NCBI RefSeq assembly: GCF_000317475.1
Contig: NC_019729.1
Coordinates: 1,812,501 to 1,876,500, forward strand
DNA: 64,000 nucleotides
Reading direction: 5' to 3'
Source of the DNA: Oscillatoria nigro-viridis PCC 7112
GTDB lineage: Bacteria; Cyanobacteriota; Cyanobacteriia; Cyanobacteriales; Microcoleaceae
In this document: positions 11,001-23,170 of the stretch, piece after piece
How the letters are laid out: each line of letters begins with the position of its first letter
Position numbering within the stretch: the stretch's first letter is position 1
Translations under genes and position numbers: made by a program
The notes under the pieces: generated by a model
Databases searched by the model: none
What the model saw: only the letters and a program-made list of their open reading frames with translations
What the model was told of the DNA's origin: nothing

Positions 11001-14000
11001 AACAACCCTGACGTTCCTCCTTTGAATCTAATCCAGACGGAACTCGACACGTTAAATGGGTTTTCCCAAATGGTGATTGGGCGGACGGATGGGACGGGGG
11101 CGATCGCAATTGACCCCGCTGGTGTTACTTTTAATTTCCCCATCACAATGCAAGCTGGGACAATTGCAGTTAATGGAAACATTACAGGTGCAAACAACGC
11201 TTCAATTACTTTTAACGCTCTAACGACTAACTTAAACGCAAATATTCTTACCAACGAACAGAATATTACCTTTGGTAAGCAAGTCTCTCTCGGTACGGGT
11301 TCTAATGTCACTCTCGATACTGGGTTAACGAATGCAGGCGACATTAATTTTGGGGGAACGGTTGACGGCGATGGCAACCTAGTTTTGACTGCGGGAACAG
11401 GCGTTATTAATGCCAACGGCTTCATTGGAAATACAGTACCTTTACGTTCCCTGACAACAATCAATTCTTTCGATGTTAAGAATCCGATCGATTTTTCGAT
11501 TAAAACTACAGGCAATCTTACCGTTGGTAGTATGAGAAATCCCGGACGGGCGATCGCTCTTACCAGCAGTAATGGCAATATTGATACGACTGCGGGGGCA
11601 ATTGATACCACATCCACTACCGGAAATGGTGGCCCGATCGCACTCAGTGCCAACAATACGATTGACGCTAGCAATCTTAACTCTAGTTCCACTGCTGGTA
11701 ATGGCGGAAAAATCGATATCACTAGCACAACTGGCGATATTATTGCAGCCCCAGGAGTAGTTTGGAATTCTAGTTCTAATTCTGGTAGCGGCGGAGATAT
11801 TGCGATCGCAACTCTCAAGCAAGTTGGGATACAAGGCATTGATGCTAAGGGATTGCCCGGTACTGGAAATATTATTATTAGCGGCAATGAGATGAGCTTT
11901 TCGGGAGGCCCAGATTCCGTTCAGGGTAAAGGTACTTTTTCAATTCAGCCTTTTTCGCCAAATGTCGGAATTCGCTTCCAGGCTGGACTTCCTGACGATC
12001 CGCAGGCGATCGATTTAGGAACGCCCTTTTTATCGGCATTGGCTAATGGATTTAGTGAAATTGTTGTCGGAACTAATACTACCACAGGCAAGATCGCTGT
12101 AGAGAATTTGCCGATAGTTTTCAAAGATCCTGTGACTTTCAATACTCAAGGCACTATTTCTGTAAATCTCGCTAGCTCGATTTCGGGAACTGATAATGCC
12201 TCAATTACTCTCAATGCTCCAACTAATAACCTGAACGGCAATATTACCACCCAATCTCAAAATATCACAATTAACGGCAATACCTTAGTGGGAGATAGCG
12301 TCTTAGTCAGCAATGGCAATTCAGCAGGTGGCAATATTCTGTTTAACAATAACATTGATGGCAGTGGCAATCTCACTTTAGAAACTGGTACTGGAAACAT
12401 TGATGTTAAAGGTGCTGTAGGCAATACCACACCATTAGGAAATCTTACAGTCAACAGTGCTGGTACAACTACATTTAATGCTGTCAAGGCTACCAGTTTC
12501 ACCACCAATGCTGGCGGCACAACTCAACTCAAGGGAAATGTCACTACAACTGGGCCTCAAACTTATGGAGATGCAGTGACAATTGCCACTAATCCGATTA
12601 TTTCAGGCAGCGGCGTTACTTTCAATAATACTGTTGATGCTAATAACATTGGCAGCGATTTGACTGTAAATGGGGGTGCAGGTAATATTACATTCAATGG
12701 TGCAGTTGGCAATACCAAGCCATTAGGCAATATTACCGCTAATTCTACAGGCACAACCGCATTTAATCAAACAGTCAATGCCGCGAGTTTGACTGCAGAT
12801 GCTGGCGGCACAACTAAACTTAATGGCAATGTGACTACAACTGGCAGTCAAACTTATGGAGATGCAGTGACAATTGCCAACAATCCCATTCTCTCCGGCA
12901 GCGGCGTTACTTTCAATAATACTGTTGATGCCAATAACATTGGGAGCGACTTGACCGTAAATGCGGGTGCTGGTAATGTTACATTCAATGGTGCACTTGG
13001 CAATACCAAGGCATTAGGAAATATTACCGCTAACTCTACAGGAACAACCGCATTTAATCAAACAGTCAATGCCGCGAGTTTGACTGCAGATGCTGGCGGC
13101 ACAACTCAACTCAAGGGAAATGTCACTACAACTGGCAGTCAAACTTATGGAGATGCAGTGACAATTGCCAACAATCCGATTCTCGCAGGCAGCGACATTA
13201 CTTTCAATAATACAGTTGACGGCAGCAGCGATTTGACTGTGAAGGCGGCTAGCGGTAATCTTACCTTCAATGGTGCAGTTGGTGCTGCAAGTGCGATCGG
13301 CAATTTAACAGCTAATTCTATAGGAACAACCGCATTTAATCAAACAGTCAATGCCGCGAGTTTGACTGCAGATGCTGGCGGCACAACTCAAGTCAAGGCA
13401 AATGTCACTACAACAGGCGCTCAAACTTACGGAGATGCAGTGACAATTGCCAACAATCCGATTCTCGCAGGCAGCGACATTACTTTCAACAATACAGTTG
13501 ACGTAGCTGGCAATCTGGGTATTGCGGCTGATAATGTTAATCTCAAAGGAACTGTAACAACCACCAATGACGGCACGCTCACAATTACCAATAAGGTGAA
13601 TCTCAATATTGAGAAAAACCTGAATTTAGACGGTGCATTTATTCAAAATGGCGGGGGAAATGTTGCGGTTAGCGGAAATATCACCACAACTAATGATAAT
13701 ATTAGTTTTAGCAATCCGGTGACATTAAAAGCTCCTGTAAGTTTTACGCTGGGAGATGCAACTATTGCTTTCGGTTCGACTGTATCGGCAGGTAGTAACC
13801 CGCTGAATTTAACAGCAGGTGAAATTGATTTTGCCGGGAATGTTTCTGGTACGGGCGCGCTAACGCTGCAACCCGCAACAGCAGGACAAAATATTGTTGT
13901 TGGCGGAATTGATAACAATACTAGCGCTTTAGATTTGACTGCATCGGAAATTAGTTTAATTCAAAATGGATTTAGCTCGATCGCGATCGGGCGATCGGAT

Positions 14001-17000
14001 AGCAGTGCCAATATTAGTGTTCCCTTTAATCTCACATTTTTAGATCCAGTAAATATTCAAACTGGAACAGGTACGATCGCACTTGATGGCACTATTACCG
14101 GACTTGACAACAGCAGCATTGCTCTCAAGGCTGCCACAATTAATTTGAATGATGGCATCAATACCAATAAAAATCCGATCGCTCTCAACGGCACTGTCAC
14201 ACTCGGCAACGATATTAATCTCAGTACCAGCGGCGGAGATATTAAGATAATTGGTGCGATAGACGGCAATCATTTGTTGAACTTAGATACGGCTACAGGC
14301 AATGTGCTGGTACAAGGAAATATCGGAGTAACTGCACCGCTTTCTGTTTTGAATGTTACTGCATCAAATGCCGAATTTATTGGAAACGTTAACAGCAATT
14401 CAGGTTTTAATGTTACGGGATTAAACACTAAATTAGGCGGTAATGTTACGACGAATAACGGCAACATTAATATTAGCAATGCTGTGGTTTTGACAAAGGA
14501 TGCGGTATTTAGTACCGCAGGGGGAAATATTGCTTTGGGTGCGATCGACAGTGACAGCATTAATGCCCGCAGCCTAAATCTGGATGCAGGTAGCGGCAGC
14601 ATCACTTTCAACGGTGCGGTGGGGGCCACCAGCAAGTTAGGAAATCTTGCGATCGAAAATGCTGGCAATGTGACAGGAAACTCGACAATTAACGCGCAAC
14701 AATTGACAGCACTAAACACGGAAAAAGTCAACTTATCGGGAGATGTCACCGCCGGTAAAGTCGATATTACTGCCAAGGGCGATATAAGTGTTAAAAACAT
14801 TACTACTAATGGCGGAGAAATTCTATTTACAAGCGGTAACAATTTCACCGCAGGCAATTTGAATACATCGGCAAACAGTGGCGGCAACATAACTGTTAAG
14901 GCGATAACTTCAATTACGGCGGGACAAATTAACTCTAGCGGTATAGTCGGAAATGCCGGCAATGTGTTTTTAGATCCGATCGGCGATATTCAAGTAGAGT
15001 TTATCAATGCCCAAGGCGGCACTGGCGGCACCGGCGGCGATGTCACAGCAATAACAGGCAATTTTTTCCGCGCTACGGGTACTTTTTCCACACCGCTGTC
15101 GCCGACGGGAGTCGCTAGCATTTCTACTGCTGGCGGCACAGGTAGCGGAAATATCGCAATTACACACGCTGGCGGAGATGGAGGGACGCCGATTCAACCG
15201 TTTGTGGTGGGGGATGCTGCTAGCAACGGTACGGCGGGTGCAATTACAACGGGACAATCTAGCATTACATCGCAGTCGTTTCCGCGTTCTAGTAGTGTTG
15301 GTAATATTGTGTTTTCGACTGACGACGCGATCGACCCGCCGCCAACGCCAACTCCGACTCCGGCAGTAACTCCGACTCCGACTCCGAGTGTCACTCCGAC
15401 TCCGGCAGTAACTCCGACTCCGACTCCGAGTGTCACTCCAACTCCAGTTGTCACTCCGACTCCAACTCCAGTTGTCACTCCGACTCCGACTCCAGTTGTC
15501 ACTCCGACTCCGCTGGTAACTCCGACTCCGACTCCAGTTGTCACTCCGACTCCGCTGGTAACTCCGACTCCGACTCCAGTTGTCACTCCGACTCCGGCAG
15601 TAACTCCGACTCCGACTCCAGTTGTCACTCCGACTCCGGCAGTAACTCCGACTCCGACTCCAGTTGTCACTCCGACTCCGAGTGCAGTTGTCACTCCGAG
15701 TGCAGTTGTCACTCCGACTCCGAGTGCAGTTGTCACTCCGAGTGCAGTTGTCACTCCGACTCCGAGTGCTCCTACGGAAATACAAGTGCCCGCGCCCGCA
15801 GCTACAGCCGCAGCGCAACCCTCAACCCCCGACGCAGAAGACTTTCAGCGCAAAAAAAATAATCCCCAGCTAGAAAATCCCGGTGCTGCAGCCGATCGAG
15901 TTTTAACCCTCGATCGAAGTATCACCAGTCAATTACCCAGCGACTTAGTACCACCCTCACCAACACCACCACAACCGCAAACACTCAACCCTACTTCTAA
16001 TTTAGTTCTGGGATACGCCCCGTCTCCCGATCGACTTTTTGAAGGTAACGACATACAGAAAACAGTCTGGGGAATCGAAGAAATGAGGAATCAAGAATTT
16101 GGAGAATACTTGGGGGTAAAAGCCAACCTCCCAGAGGAAAAAACCTTGATTTCGACTTTCCAACAAACTTTACAAGATATCGCACAGCAACCGGGCAAGC
16201 GGTCTGGTATTATCTACATAGTCTCGCGAGAAGATCGACTGGAACTAATTTTAGTTCCTCCCGTGGGGCGACCGATTCACTACAGCGTCCCCGAAGCCAA
16301 CAGAGCAGCTCTTTTTCCCACCGTTCAGGAGTTTCGCAATGAAATTACCAATCCCGCAAAACGCGGTACTAGCACTTATCTAGCTGCCGCCCAGCAATTA
16401 TATAAATGGGCGATCGCACCCCTAGAAAAAGACTTACAAAACTTAGGAATTCAAACTTTATTACTGTCAGTCGATCCCGGATTGCGGAGCCTGCCCTTTG
16501 CCGCTTTGCACGACGGTAAAGGCTTCTTGATTGAAAAATACAGTTTCAGCCTAATTCCAAGTTTTAGTTCGACTAATACTGATTATAAAGCTGTTAGAGA
16601 CGCCACAGTGCTAGCAATGGGAAGGTCGGAATTTGTTGACCAAAACCCCTTGCCCAGTGTGCCGATCGAATTGGAGGCGATTTCGGCTCAGTGGCACAGC
16701 CCATCTTTCCTCAATTCTACTTTCACTTTAGATAATCTCACGTCGGAACACGCCAAGGGAGGATTTCGGATCGTTCATCTAGCAACTCACGCTGAATTCA
16801 AACCGGGAAAAGCGAGCAATTCCTACATTCAACTGTGGAATTCCAAATTGCAGCTCGATCGCATGGAGAGTTTAAATTGGCGCAATCCGCAGGTAGACTT
16901 GTTAGTATTAAGTGCTTGTAGAACTGCTATGGGCGATCGGGAAGCAGAGTTAGGTTTTGGAGGTTTAGCAGTAAAATCCGGCGCCAAATCTGCTTTAGGT

Positions 17001-17261
17001 AGTTTGTGGTATGTTGACGATGGAGGCACTTTGGGGCTGATGAGCGAATTTTACCACCAGTTGCAAGCAACCACAACTAAGGCAGAAGCTTTGCAACGCG
17101 CTCAACAAGCAATAATGTCCGGTAAAGTGCGACTGGAAAACGGACAGTTAGTAACAACAGGCGGCAAGTTAAATTTACCTGCTAATTTACAACAAACAAA
17201 CCAAAATTTTTCTCATCCTTACTATTGGAGTAGTTTCACTCTAATTGGAAGTCCTTGGTAA
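8019..17261 (+). CDS. giant two-partner-secretion filamentous haemagglutinin with C-terminal CHAT protease domain
   Basis: This 3080-residue protein has a Sec signal peptide (residues 1-27, cleavage near GSANA-Q) and then the TPS/haemagglutination-activity domain (about 30-160). That domain includes the diagnostic asparagine motifs TNPNI and [14 protein letters not shown]. Residues 160-2430 are Gly/Asn/Thr-rich beta-helix repeats, including about four 97-residue near-identical repeats. Residues about 2440-2585 are a Pro/Thr/Val linker. From about 2690 to the end lies a CHAT domain of caspase fold, with the catalytic pair in VHLATH (His2924) and LSACRT (Cys2967) and downstream [20 protein letters not shown] infer export by a TpsB pore and display of a protease at the tip of a surface fibre. 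No TpsB gene is adjacent; one lies at the right edge of the window. Overlapping minus-strand open frames are composition shadows. Confidence 0.95.
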   Translation: MTPNKLHLLGWLFIVSWLSAVAGSANAQPITPAADGTNTVVTPNGNRYDISGGSFSGDGANLFHSFTQFGLSEAQTANFLTNPNIQNILGRITGGNPSLINGLIQVTGGNSNLFLMNPAGIIFGPNASLNVPGSFNATTATGIGFGNNQWFSAIGNNNWATLIGAPNSFAFTNLPGGSIVNAGNLAVTPGQTLSLIGGTVVNNGQVTAPSGNILISAVPGNNLVRISQAGNLLSLDIQPTANQSSLPNNWTQPVLSLPELLTGKGVAQATGLTVNPNGEVVLTGNAAVPVTAGTAIASGSLNVSGNTGGSVTILGDKVGVIAGKIDASGINGGGNVLIGGDYQGLGTVPNALRTFVSSDSTINADAISNGNGGRVIVWADETTRFNGNITARGGLFSGNGGFVEVSGKQSLDFQGLVDLRSTFGIAGTLLLDPTDITISTGADAGGTLGGGAFTPSAGTSTINNGTLQTQLGLGNVTISTASVFANQGDIKVSAPISWANSNSLTLIANNNININNTNITTQGGNITLNADSDNLNGGAVRIVDSTIDTNGGNFLSNGQGNFGLGPGIEFKNSTLNAGGGNIDLNGIGGKATANNHGILISDASTLQTIGSGNITLNGTSGTNPFTPTPHEGIVVTGTSKVTSANGNITLTGTGNGTGSDNNGINIDTSTVESIGTGSITFNGTGENGTDGNRGISIDGSTVRAGGNINLTGKGAGTLTNNTGVRIFNSTVDSTPGNGTVTISGTGGKGTDSNQGITIDNPSRVKSQNGDIALTGKGNGSVGNNTGISVEGLVESTGTGNVTLSGVGGNGTDSNQGIRLVGGTVKAISGNVSLTGTGGGAGITNEGIYIDVGATVQTAGLGKVTLTGTGSAGTGTNSGIYVNSGTVKSQNGDIALIGTGVGTSTSNDGIYFAPALPPVTVQATGTGNISLTGKANNNSIPINLTDGVIDAALGGNVTLTGDEIQLLGPTQVNGTGTITLQPLTPSLGILIGGTQNNPDVPPLNLIQTELDTLNGFSQMVIGRTDGTGAIAIDPAGVTFNFPITMQAGTIAVNGNITGANNASITFNALTTNLNANILTNEQNITFGKQVSLGTGSNVTLDTGLTNAGDINFGGTVDGDGNLVLTAGTGVINANGFIGNTVPLRSLTTINSFDVKNPIDFSIKTTGNLTVGSMRNPGRAIALTSSNGNIDTTAGAIDTTSTTGNGGPIALSANNTIDASNLNSSSTAGNGGKIDITSTTGDIIAAPGVVWNSSSNSGSGGDIAIATLKQVGIQGIDAKGLPGTGNIIISGNEMSFSGGPDSVQGKGTFSIQPFSPNVGIRFQAGLPDDPQAIDLGTPFLSALANGFSEIVVGTNTTTGKIAVENLPIVFKDPVTFNTQGTISVNLASSISGTDNASITLNAPTNNLNGNITTQSQNITINGNTLVGDSVLVSNGNSAGGNILFNNNIDGSGNLTLETGTGNIDVKGAVGNTTPLGNLTVNSAGTTTFNAVKATSFTTNAGGTTQLKGNVTTTGPQTYGDAVTIATNPIISGSGVTFNNTVDANNIGSDLTVNGGAGNITFNGAVGNTKPLGNITANSTGTTAFNQTVNAASLTADAGGTTKLNGNVTTTGSQTYGDAVTIANNPILSGSGVTFNNTVDANNIGSDLTVNAGAGNVTFNGALGNTKALGNITANSTGTTAFNQTVNAASLTADAGGTTQLKGNVTTTGSQTYGDAVTIANNPILAGSDITFNNTVDGSSDLTVKAASGNLTFNGAVGAASAIGNLTANSIGTTAFNQTVNAASLTADAGGTTQVKANVTTTGAQTYGDAVTIANNPILAGSDITFNNTVDVAGNLGIAADNVNLKGTVTTTNDGTLTITNKVNLNIEKNLNLDGAFIQNGGGNVAVSGNITTTNDNISFSNPVTLKAPVSFTLGDATIAFGSTVSAGSNPLNLTAGEIDFAGNVSGTGALTLQPATAGQNIVVGGIDNNTSALDLTASEISLIQNGFSSIAIGRSDSSANISVPFNLTFLDPVNIQTGTGTIALDGTITGLDNSSIALKAATINLNDGINTNKNPIALNGTVTLGNDINLSTSGGDIKIIGAIDGNHLLNLDTATGNVLVQGNIGVTAPLSVLNVTASNAEFIGNVNSNSGFNVTGLNTKLGGNVTTNNGNINISNAVVLTKDAVFSTAGGNIALGAIDSDSINARSLNLDAGSGSITFNGAVGATSKLGNLAIENAGNVTGNSTINAQQLTALNTEKVNLSGDVTAGKVDITAKGDISVKNITTNGGEILFTSGNNFTAGNLNTSANSGGNITVKAITSITAGQINSSGIVGNAGNVFLDPIGDIQVEFINAQGGTGGTGGDVTAITGNFFRATGTFSTPLSPTGVASISTAGGTGSGNIAITHAGGDGGTPIQPFVVGDAASNGTAGAITTGQSSITSQSFPRSSSVGNIVFSTDDAIDPPPTPTPTPAVTPTPTPSVTPTPAVTPTPTPSVTPTPVVTPTPTPVVTPTPTPVVTPTPLVTPTPTPVVTPTPLVTPTPTPVVTPTPAVTPTPTPVVTPTPAVTPTPTPVVTPTPSAVVTPSAVVTPTPSAVVTPSAVVTPTPSAPTEIQVPAPAATAAAQPSTPDAEDFQRKKNNPQLENPGAAADRVLTLDRSITSQLPSDLVPPSPTPPQPQTLNPTSNLVLGYAPSPDRLFEGNDIQKTVWGIEEMRNQEFGEYLGVKANLPEEKTLISTFQQTLQDIAQQPGKRSGIIYIVSREDRLELILVPPVGRPIHYSVPEANRAALFPTVQEFRNEITNPAKRGTSTYLAAAQQLYKWAIAPLEKDLQNLGIQTLLLSVDPGLRSLPFAALHDGKGFLIEKYSFSLIPSFSSTNTDYKAVRDATVLAMGRSEFVDQNPLPSVPIELEAISAQWHSPSFLNSTFTLDNLTSEHAKGGFRIVHLATHAEFKPGKASNSYIQLWNSKLQLDRMESLNWRNPQVDLLVLSACRTAMGDREAELGFGGLAVKSGAKSALGSLWYVDDGGTLGLMSEFYHQLQATTTKAEALQRAQQAIMSGKVRLENGQLVTTGGKLNLPANLQQTNQNFSHPYYWSSFTLIGSPW
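12420..13520 (+). repeat. four in-frame ~291-bp repeats in the haemagglutinin passenger
   Basis: The segment containing TATGGAGATGCAGTGACAAT recurs near 12564, 12855, 13146 and (as TACGGAG...) 13428, giving a period of 291, 291 and 282 bp. Each unit encodes about 97 residues, including [17 protein letters not shown] and [15 protein letters not shown]. The copies are close to identical, implying recent tandem duplication or gene conversion within the beta-helix region. Confidence 0.9.
15340..15770 (+). repeat. coding minisatellite for a Pro/Thr-rich linker
   Basis: Units of ACTCCGACTCCG with interspersed CCAGTTGTC or GCAGTAACT repeat for about 430 bp, coding for (TPTP) with VV, AV, SV or LV spacers. 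It separates the haemagglutinin beta-helix from the CHAT domain. The repeat length keeps the reading frame. Confidence 0.95.
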
Positions 17262-17546
17262 GCTGTCATACTTTAGCTCGTGTTGGGTAAAATCAACCAT
17301 TCTAGGTTGTAATGATGACTAAAGTCTGAGCGAGTTTTATGAGGACTAAAGTCCTCACTACTAAGAGGTTTGATGATGGGTTATGATGGGCAATTAATTA
17401 AATTTTAGATTTTAAATACAAGCCCACAGATGAATCTGGGGGCTTGAACTAACGTCCAAACTTTTTTTCTCAGCGCGACTCCTGTGGGGATTGTATCCGT
17501 ATTTAAGTCAGAGCGATTCAAAAATTATCAGAAACCCGCAGATGCT
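17262..17546. repeat. intergenic region with small palindromic repeats
   Basis: The 285-bp gap after the haemagglutinin gene has a GAGGACT-aa-AGTCCTC palindrome at about 17341-17356 and a related ATGACTAAAGTC copy some 30 bp upstream. These look like members of a dispersed family rather than a terminator, as no T-run follows. Confidence 0.45.
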
Positions 17547-17960
17547 CTATCTAGGGTTGATTTGTCTCGCATTTGGGGCGGCAGTTCCGTAATTGACTCG
17601 ACAGCCGATATTGAACAAACTCGAACTGCACTCAAGAGGGACAATTTGCTGATCGAGGAGGGCGCTGCAACTGACATACTCGTCATTATTAGTATCTCTT
17701 ACCATACATTCGATCGGCTGAGCTCCCGATCGCGCCGACCAACTCTTCATACCTACGACTGCAATTATATGCTGCCAGTAGAAAGCCAATAGCAACACTG
17801 CAAACAGTGCAGCAACGGCTAACCCTGCTTTCAACTTCCAACTATTTAGGACGTTTCCCAAACTATTTTTCACCTTTTCCACAGCAGAAATCGAGCTTTC
17901 GGTAGTTATTTCTGGAGTTGTCAAGTTTGTTTGTGTTTGTTCTGCTGGAATTTCAGACAT
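17547..17960 (-). CDS. small single-pass membrane protein of unknown function
   Basis: The 137-residue product starts at an ATG preceded by AGGAGA at a good distance. Residues 1-45 are Thr/Glu/Ser-rich and cytoplasmic in character, residues about 46-68 form one transmembrane helix (LAVAALFAVLLLAFYW), and the rest is extracytoplasmic with four cysteines (ECMV, SCSALL, LECSS, IGCRV) that could pair in disulfides. I do not recognise a family. It converges with the haemagglutinin gene. Confidence 0.65.
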   Translation of the reverse strand: MSEIPAEQTQTNLTTPEITTESSISAVEKVKNSLGNVLNSWKLKAGLAVAALFAVLLLAFYWQHIIAVVGMKSWSARSGAQPIECMVRDTNNDEYVSCSALLDQQIVPLECSSSLFNIGCRVNYGTAAPNARQINPR

Positions 17961-18114
17961 AATGTATCTCCTATGATTGCTGGGATTTGGCTAAGCTGGC
18001 AATTGCGATCGCTATTGCAAACTTTATCAAATTTTAGCAAAACTAGCCTGTACCGACAACCGATTGGAGAAGAGCCGCCGGGGAAGTATGTATATTCACC
18101 AAGTACGATCCTCT

Positions 18115-18160
18115 GCGTTGGCGTAGCCCCCGTAGGGGCGGGCAACGCTTACGCGATTTC
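18115..18160. repeat. dispersed GGCGTAGCCCCCGTAGGGG-type palindromic repeat
   Basis: The sequence GCGTAGCCCCCGTAGGGGC followed by GGGCAACGCTTACGCGA is a GC-rich, partly self-complementary block in the 377-bp gap (17961-18337) between the small membrane protein gene and ligA. Similar blocks are widely dispersed in filamentous cyanobacterial genomes. Confidence 0.6.
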
Positions 18161-18269
18161 TATGCCTTTTGAGGTATTGCCCAATTCGCGATCGGCTATT
18201 TTGCACCTAGGGCAATAGAATTGTTGGCGATTTTCTGTGAAAACGGCTCAAGTGAATCAGCTTTTTTTG

Positions 18270-18320
18270 CGAACCGCAGAGAGCGCAGAGGGCGCAGAGA
18301 AAGAGAAAAGAGAGATATAT
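18270..18320. repeat. AACCGCAGAG-type dispersed repeat (copy 1)
   Basis: The purine-rich unit AACCGCAGAGAGCGCAGAGG continues into GCAGAGAAAGAGAAAAGAGAG. A second copy of the same family lies at about 35642-35685. It is next to the 3' end of ligA. Confidence 0.7.
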
Positions 18321-18337
18321 TGACTTTCACCAATTAT

Positions 18338-20535
<2,198 letters not shown>

Positions 20536-20710
20536 ATTAATTTTAAAATGTATATTTTTTAACTGCAGATGTATAGGATAAACACAGCTCGTACAGTCAT
20601 CGACGCACCAACTATTTGTAGGGTGCTTGTGGCGCACCTTACCTTACTTATAGCGGATTTTACCACGCTCTGGGTCACTCTGCGGTTGTAGTTTGGACAT
20701 TTAAAATTAA

Positions 20711-21775
20711 TTAACGATCCCAATCTTCAACTTCATAAAGGAAACGAGTTCCCCCCATCAGCTTGCGATTTGCTGAGGTACTTTGCACAAAAACCGCATA
20801 CTTTTCTAGATTGCTCGGTTTGATGCGAACAGTTTCGCCCATTGGCAAACCCAACATTTCTCGCGCCGCTTCTCCTTCAAACAAATCCCCTGTCGAACGT
20901 TCCATCAGCACAATTTCTTTCTTACCTTGGATAGTTTCTGTTTTAGTAAATTCATAAAACCCGCGCCCGGTTTTAAAAGTCAAGCCATTTTCCAGAACAA
21001 AAGCTTTAATGGAAATCTCGCTGTCAACTTCTAGAATCTGAAATCTCCCCGGTTTTACGGCTCGCAATTCTGCTGATTCGTAAACAGTGGCGTCTTCCCG
21101 CTTCAGCATGGTATCAAACATCTTGTTTAATCCGCGACTCATGCGACCTTGGCTGACAACTTCTTGTTCGTAAGCTTGCAGTTGTTCGTTAGATGACTGT
21201 TGGTAACAAACTGCTAAAAATAAATCTGTAATGTAGGAAAATTGGTCTAGATTGAGGTGAAAACCGCCAGATTTTTCGGCTAGTTCTTTGTAAAATAAAG
21301 TAGCGTGCTGGCGGTTGAGAGCTTGGATGCCATACACGGTAATTCCCATCTGTGCTAACTTATCTACTTCCTGACGCCAGTTAAGTTTTTGAGGAGTTTG
21401 AGCGGGTGCGTGGGGGATGTCGTCGCCAATTAGTACCAAGGTTTTGGAATTAGTTGGAGTCCAAGAAAGTGACTGAGCTTCGTGCAAGACTAATTCGTAA
21501 CATTCTGGAGCATCGCCGCCGCCAGTTGGCTCTACATTTTGAACAAAATTGCAAATCTTGCCGACATCGCCGGACAAATCGAGGTGTTTAGTTACGTAGG
21601 TGCTGCCAGCATCGCAATAGTCTCCGTGGGCAATAATTCCAATCCGAATGCCGGGAATTTCATCGAGCAGTCTCGTTACCGTCTCTTTGATTTTCCGACG
21701 AACTTGTGTCAAACAAGGGTACATACTGCCAGTTGTATCAAAGCTAAAAACGACTTCAATATTGTTGGTTTCCAT
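20711..21775 (-). CDS. VWA-domain protein
   Basis: The 354-residue protein starts at the ATG at 21775 (AGGAAG upstream); an in-frame TTG eight codons earlier is less likely. Residues 1-200 form a von Willebrand A domain with a metal-ion-dependent adhesion site: DTTGSM at residues 13-18, and the TGGGDAPE loop. There is no signal peptide, so it is cytoplasmic. Residues beyond 210 have a second domain of unknown role (RFQILEVDSEISIKAFVLENG ... RSTGDLFEGEAAREMLGL). Intracellular VWA proteins often act with chaperone-like or stress complexes, but no partner is adjacent. It lies 135 bp downstream of an HD-domain gene on the same strand. Confidence 0.8.
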   Translation of the reverse strand: METNNIEVVFSFDTTGSMYPCLTQVRRKIKETVTRLLDEIPGIRIGIIAHGDYCDAGSTYVTKHLDLSGDVGKICNFVQNVEPTGGGDAPECYELVLHEAQSLSWTPTNSKTLVLIGDDIPHAPAQTPQKLNWRQEVDKLAQMGITVYGIQALNRQHATLFYKELAEKSGGFHLNLDQFSYITDLFLAVCYQQSSNEQLQAYEQEVVSQGRMSRGLNKMFDTMLKREDATVYESAELRAVKPGRFQILEVDSEISIKAFVLENGLTFKTGRGFYEFTKTETIQGKKEIVLMERSTGDLFEGEAAREMLGLPMGETVRIKPSNLEKYAVFVQSTSANRKLMGGTRFLYEVEDWDR

Positions 21776-21909
21776 GACCTCACTCTTCCTAATCAACAAC
21801 TAATTTTTAGCTAGATCATAGCTAAAAAAAAAGGAATCCCCAACTAAAAGATCCATCTTGTTTTAATTATGATTCTTGTTTTTAGCTGCCTAATTCAGCG
21901 CGTCAATCA

Positions 21910-22884
21910 TCACAAATTTAAGTCTTGAAAGTCGGTAAATTTCTTGTTTTCCCCGGACACGGGTTGAAGACTATCACCATCTTTTTCGCCGTTTAAGTGG
22001 CTATGGGCGGGGTATTTGGTTAATTCTTGACCCTTTGGCTTGAAAGCGAGCGGTTCAGCGTGTTCAACCTGAAAGACATTGGCGTAGAGGTTGGCAATAA
22101 TTTGTTTGCCTCCCTGGGTCAATTCCAAGTAGTTCAAAGCTGCTGGAATGTAGGGAAAAACTCCATTCCAATAAAACTTGGCGTAATTTTGCCGCAAATC
22201 TCCCGGAGATTTGTAGCCCAAGATTTTATTAGTGCCGACTTCCTCAAATTCGTAGAACAGGGCACTTATTTTTCGCAGGTAATTTGGATCGCTCAACTGA
22301 CCGATCAAATCGGCGGCCCTAGCGAGTCCAGAATAATTATTTCGGTCTTGATGAGTTTCGCTAGCAGGAACTGGGAAGCGCGTCAATTCAATATTGCGCT
22401 TGATTTGTTCGGCATCAATTAATGTGTGGCCGCCGAAGCGTTCGTCAATTACGAGTTTTCCTCGATCGACATGATAAGGAGTTAAACTGGCAGAAGTTGC
22501 GCCGATCGGCACAGAAACCATGCCCCCGTCAATACCCGTAGCGTAGAGTCCCACAGCTTCTTGGTCTTGGCGGCAAACACCTTTGACGTAGCCGATATCG
22601 TGACACAGCAGCGAGATCAGGTAGTGCAGCCAATCTTCCGGCGACACTCCCCCTTCGCGAATATGCTTGCCGCGGAGAATCTCTTGTCCCACCAAAGCCA
22701 CGAGCATTGTGTGTTCCACATTGTGGTACAGAGCATCGCAGTTAGCGATATTTTCCAGAGCCATAGTCCCTGCCCAGGCGATAATTTCAGGGTAGTCAGG
22801 CTTGTACTTGCCGTAGGTGCGGCGGTAGCCGGCCTGCAGCTCTTGCACAAAAGCGTCAATCAGGATAGCAGTTGCATTGAACAT
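21910..22884 (-). CDS. HD-domain metal-dependent phosphohydrolase
   Basis: From the ATG at 22884 (an in-frame GTG at 22899 is the alternative) this 324-residue protein has the HD signature: His54 and His58 in YHNVEHTM, then His95-Asp96 in LCHDIGY, and a later Asp in ARAADLIGQLSD. The rest is all-alpha. HD enzymes hydrolyse phosphoesters such as cyclic or stringent-response nucleotides, but the substrate here cannot be told. There is no membrane segment. It heads a same-strand pair with the VWA gene; its 5' region diverges from an exported hydrolase gene. Confidence 0.82.
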   Translation of the reverse strand: MFNATAILIDAFVQELQAGYRRTYGKYKPDYPEIIAWAGTMALENIANCDALYHNVEHTMLVALVGQEILRGKHIREGGVSPEDWLHYLISLLCHDIGYVKGVCRQDQEAVGLYATGIDGGMVSVPIGATSASLTPYHVDRGKLVIDERFGGHTLIDAEQIKRNIELTRFPVPASETHQDRNNYSGLARAADLIGQLSDPNYLRKISALFYEFEEVGTNKILGYKSPGDLRQNYAKFYWNGVFPYIPAALNYLELTQGGKQIIANLYANVFQVEHAEPLAFKPKGQELTKYPAHSHLNGEKDGDSLQPVSGENKKFTDFQDLNL

Positions 22885-23170
22885 GATAAATTCTCTCACT
22901 CAGACTTTAGTTACAAACTCGATCGAAAATATCTTGCATAGCTGAAAAAATAATCGATGGGCATTCCAGTAGGTTTGACCCCTCGGCGTTGAATTTTAAA
23001 TTTCAGCTAGTCTTGTCAGGTCAGAAAATTGCTTTTTTGGCTATGCTTCCCAAGATAACCTAATTTCCGAAGCATCCGAAGCAACAGATCGATTTTTTGG
23101 CATTAAATATTGGCGAAACAATTTACATCATTTCACCGACTAATTATTAGAAGTCCTAGGTGTGAAAGTT

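Noticed and set aside
10997-11887. Long minus-strand frames inside the haemagglutinin gene (also 14270-14962, 14970-15818)
   Set aside because: They are shadows of the biased Gly/Asn/Thr repeat codons; their translations are low-complexity and have no start signals.
12420-13520. Regular repeats considered as a CRISPR array
   Set aside because: The units are about 291 bp, coding and in frame; no short direct repeats with unique spacers and no cas genes anywhere in the window.
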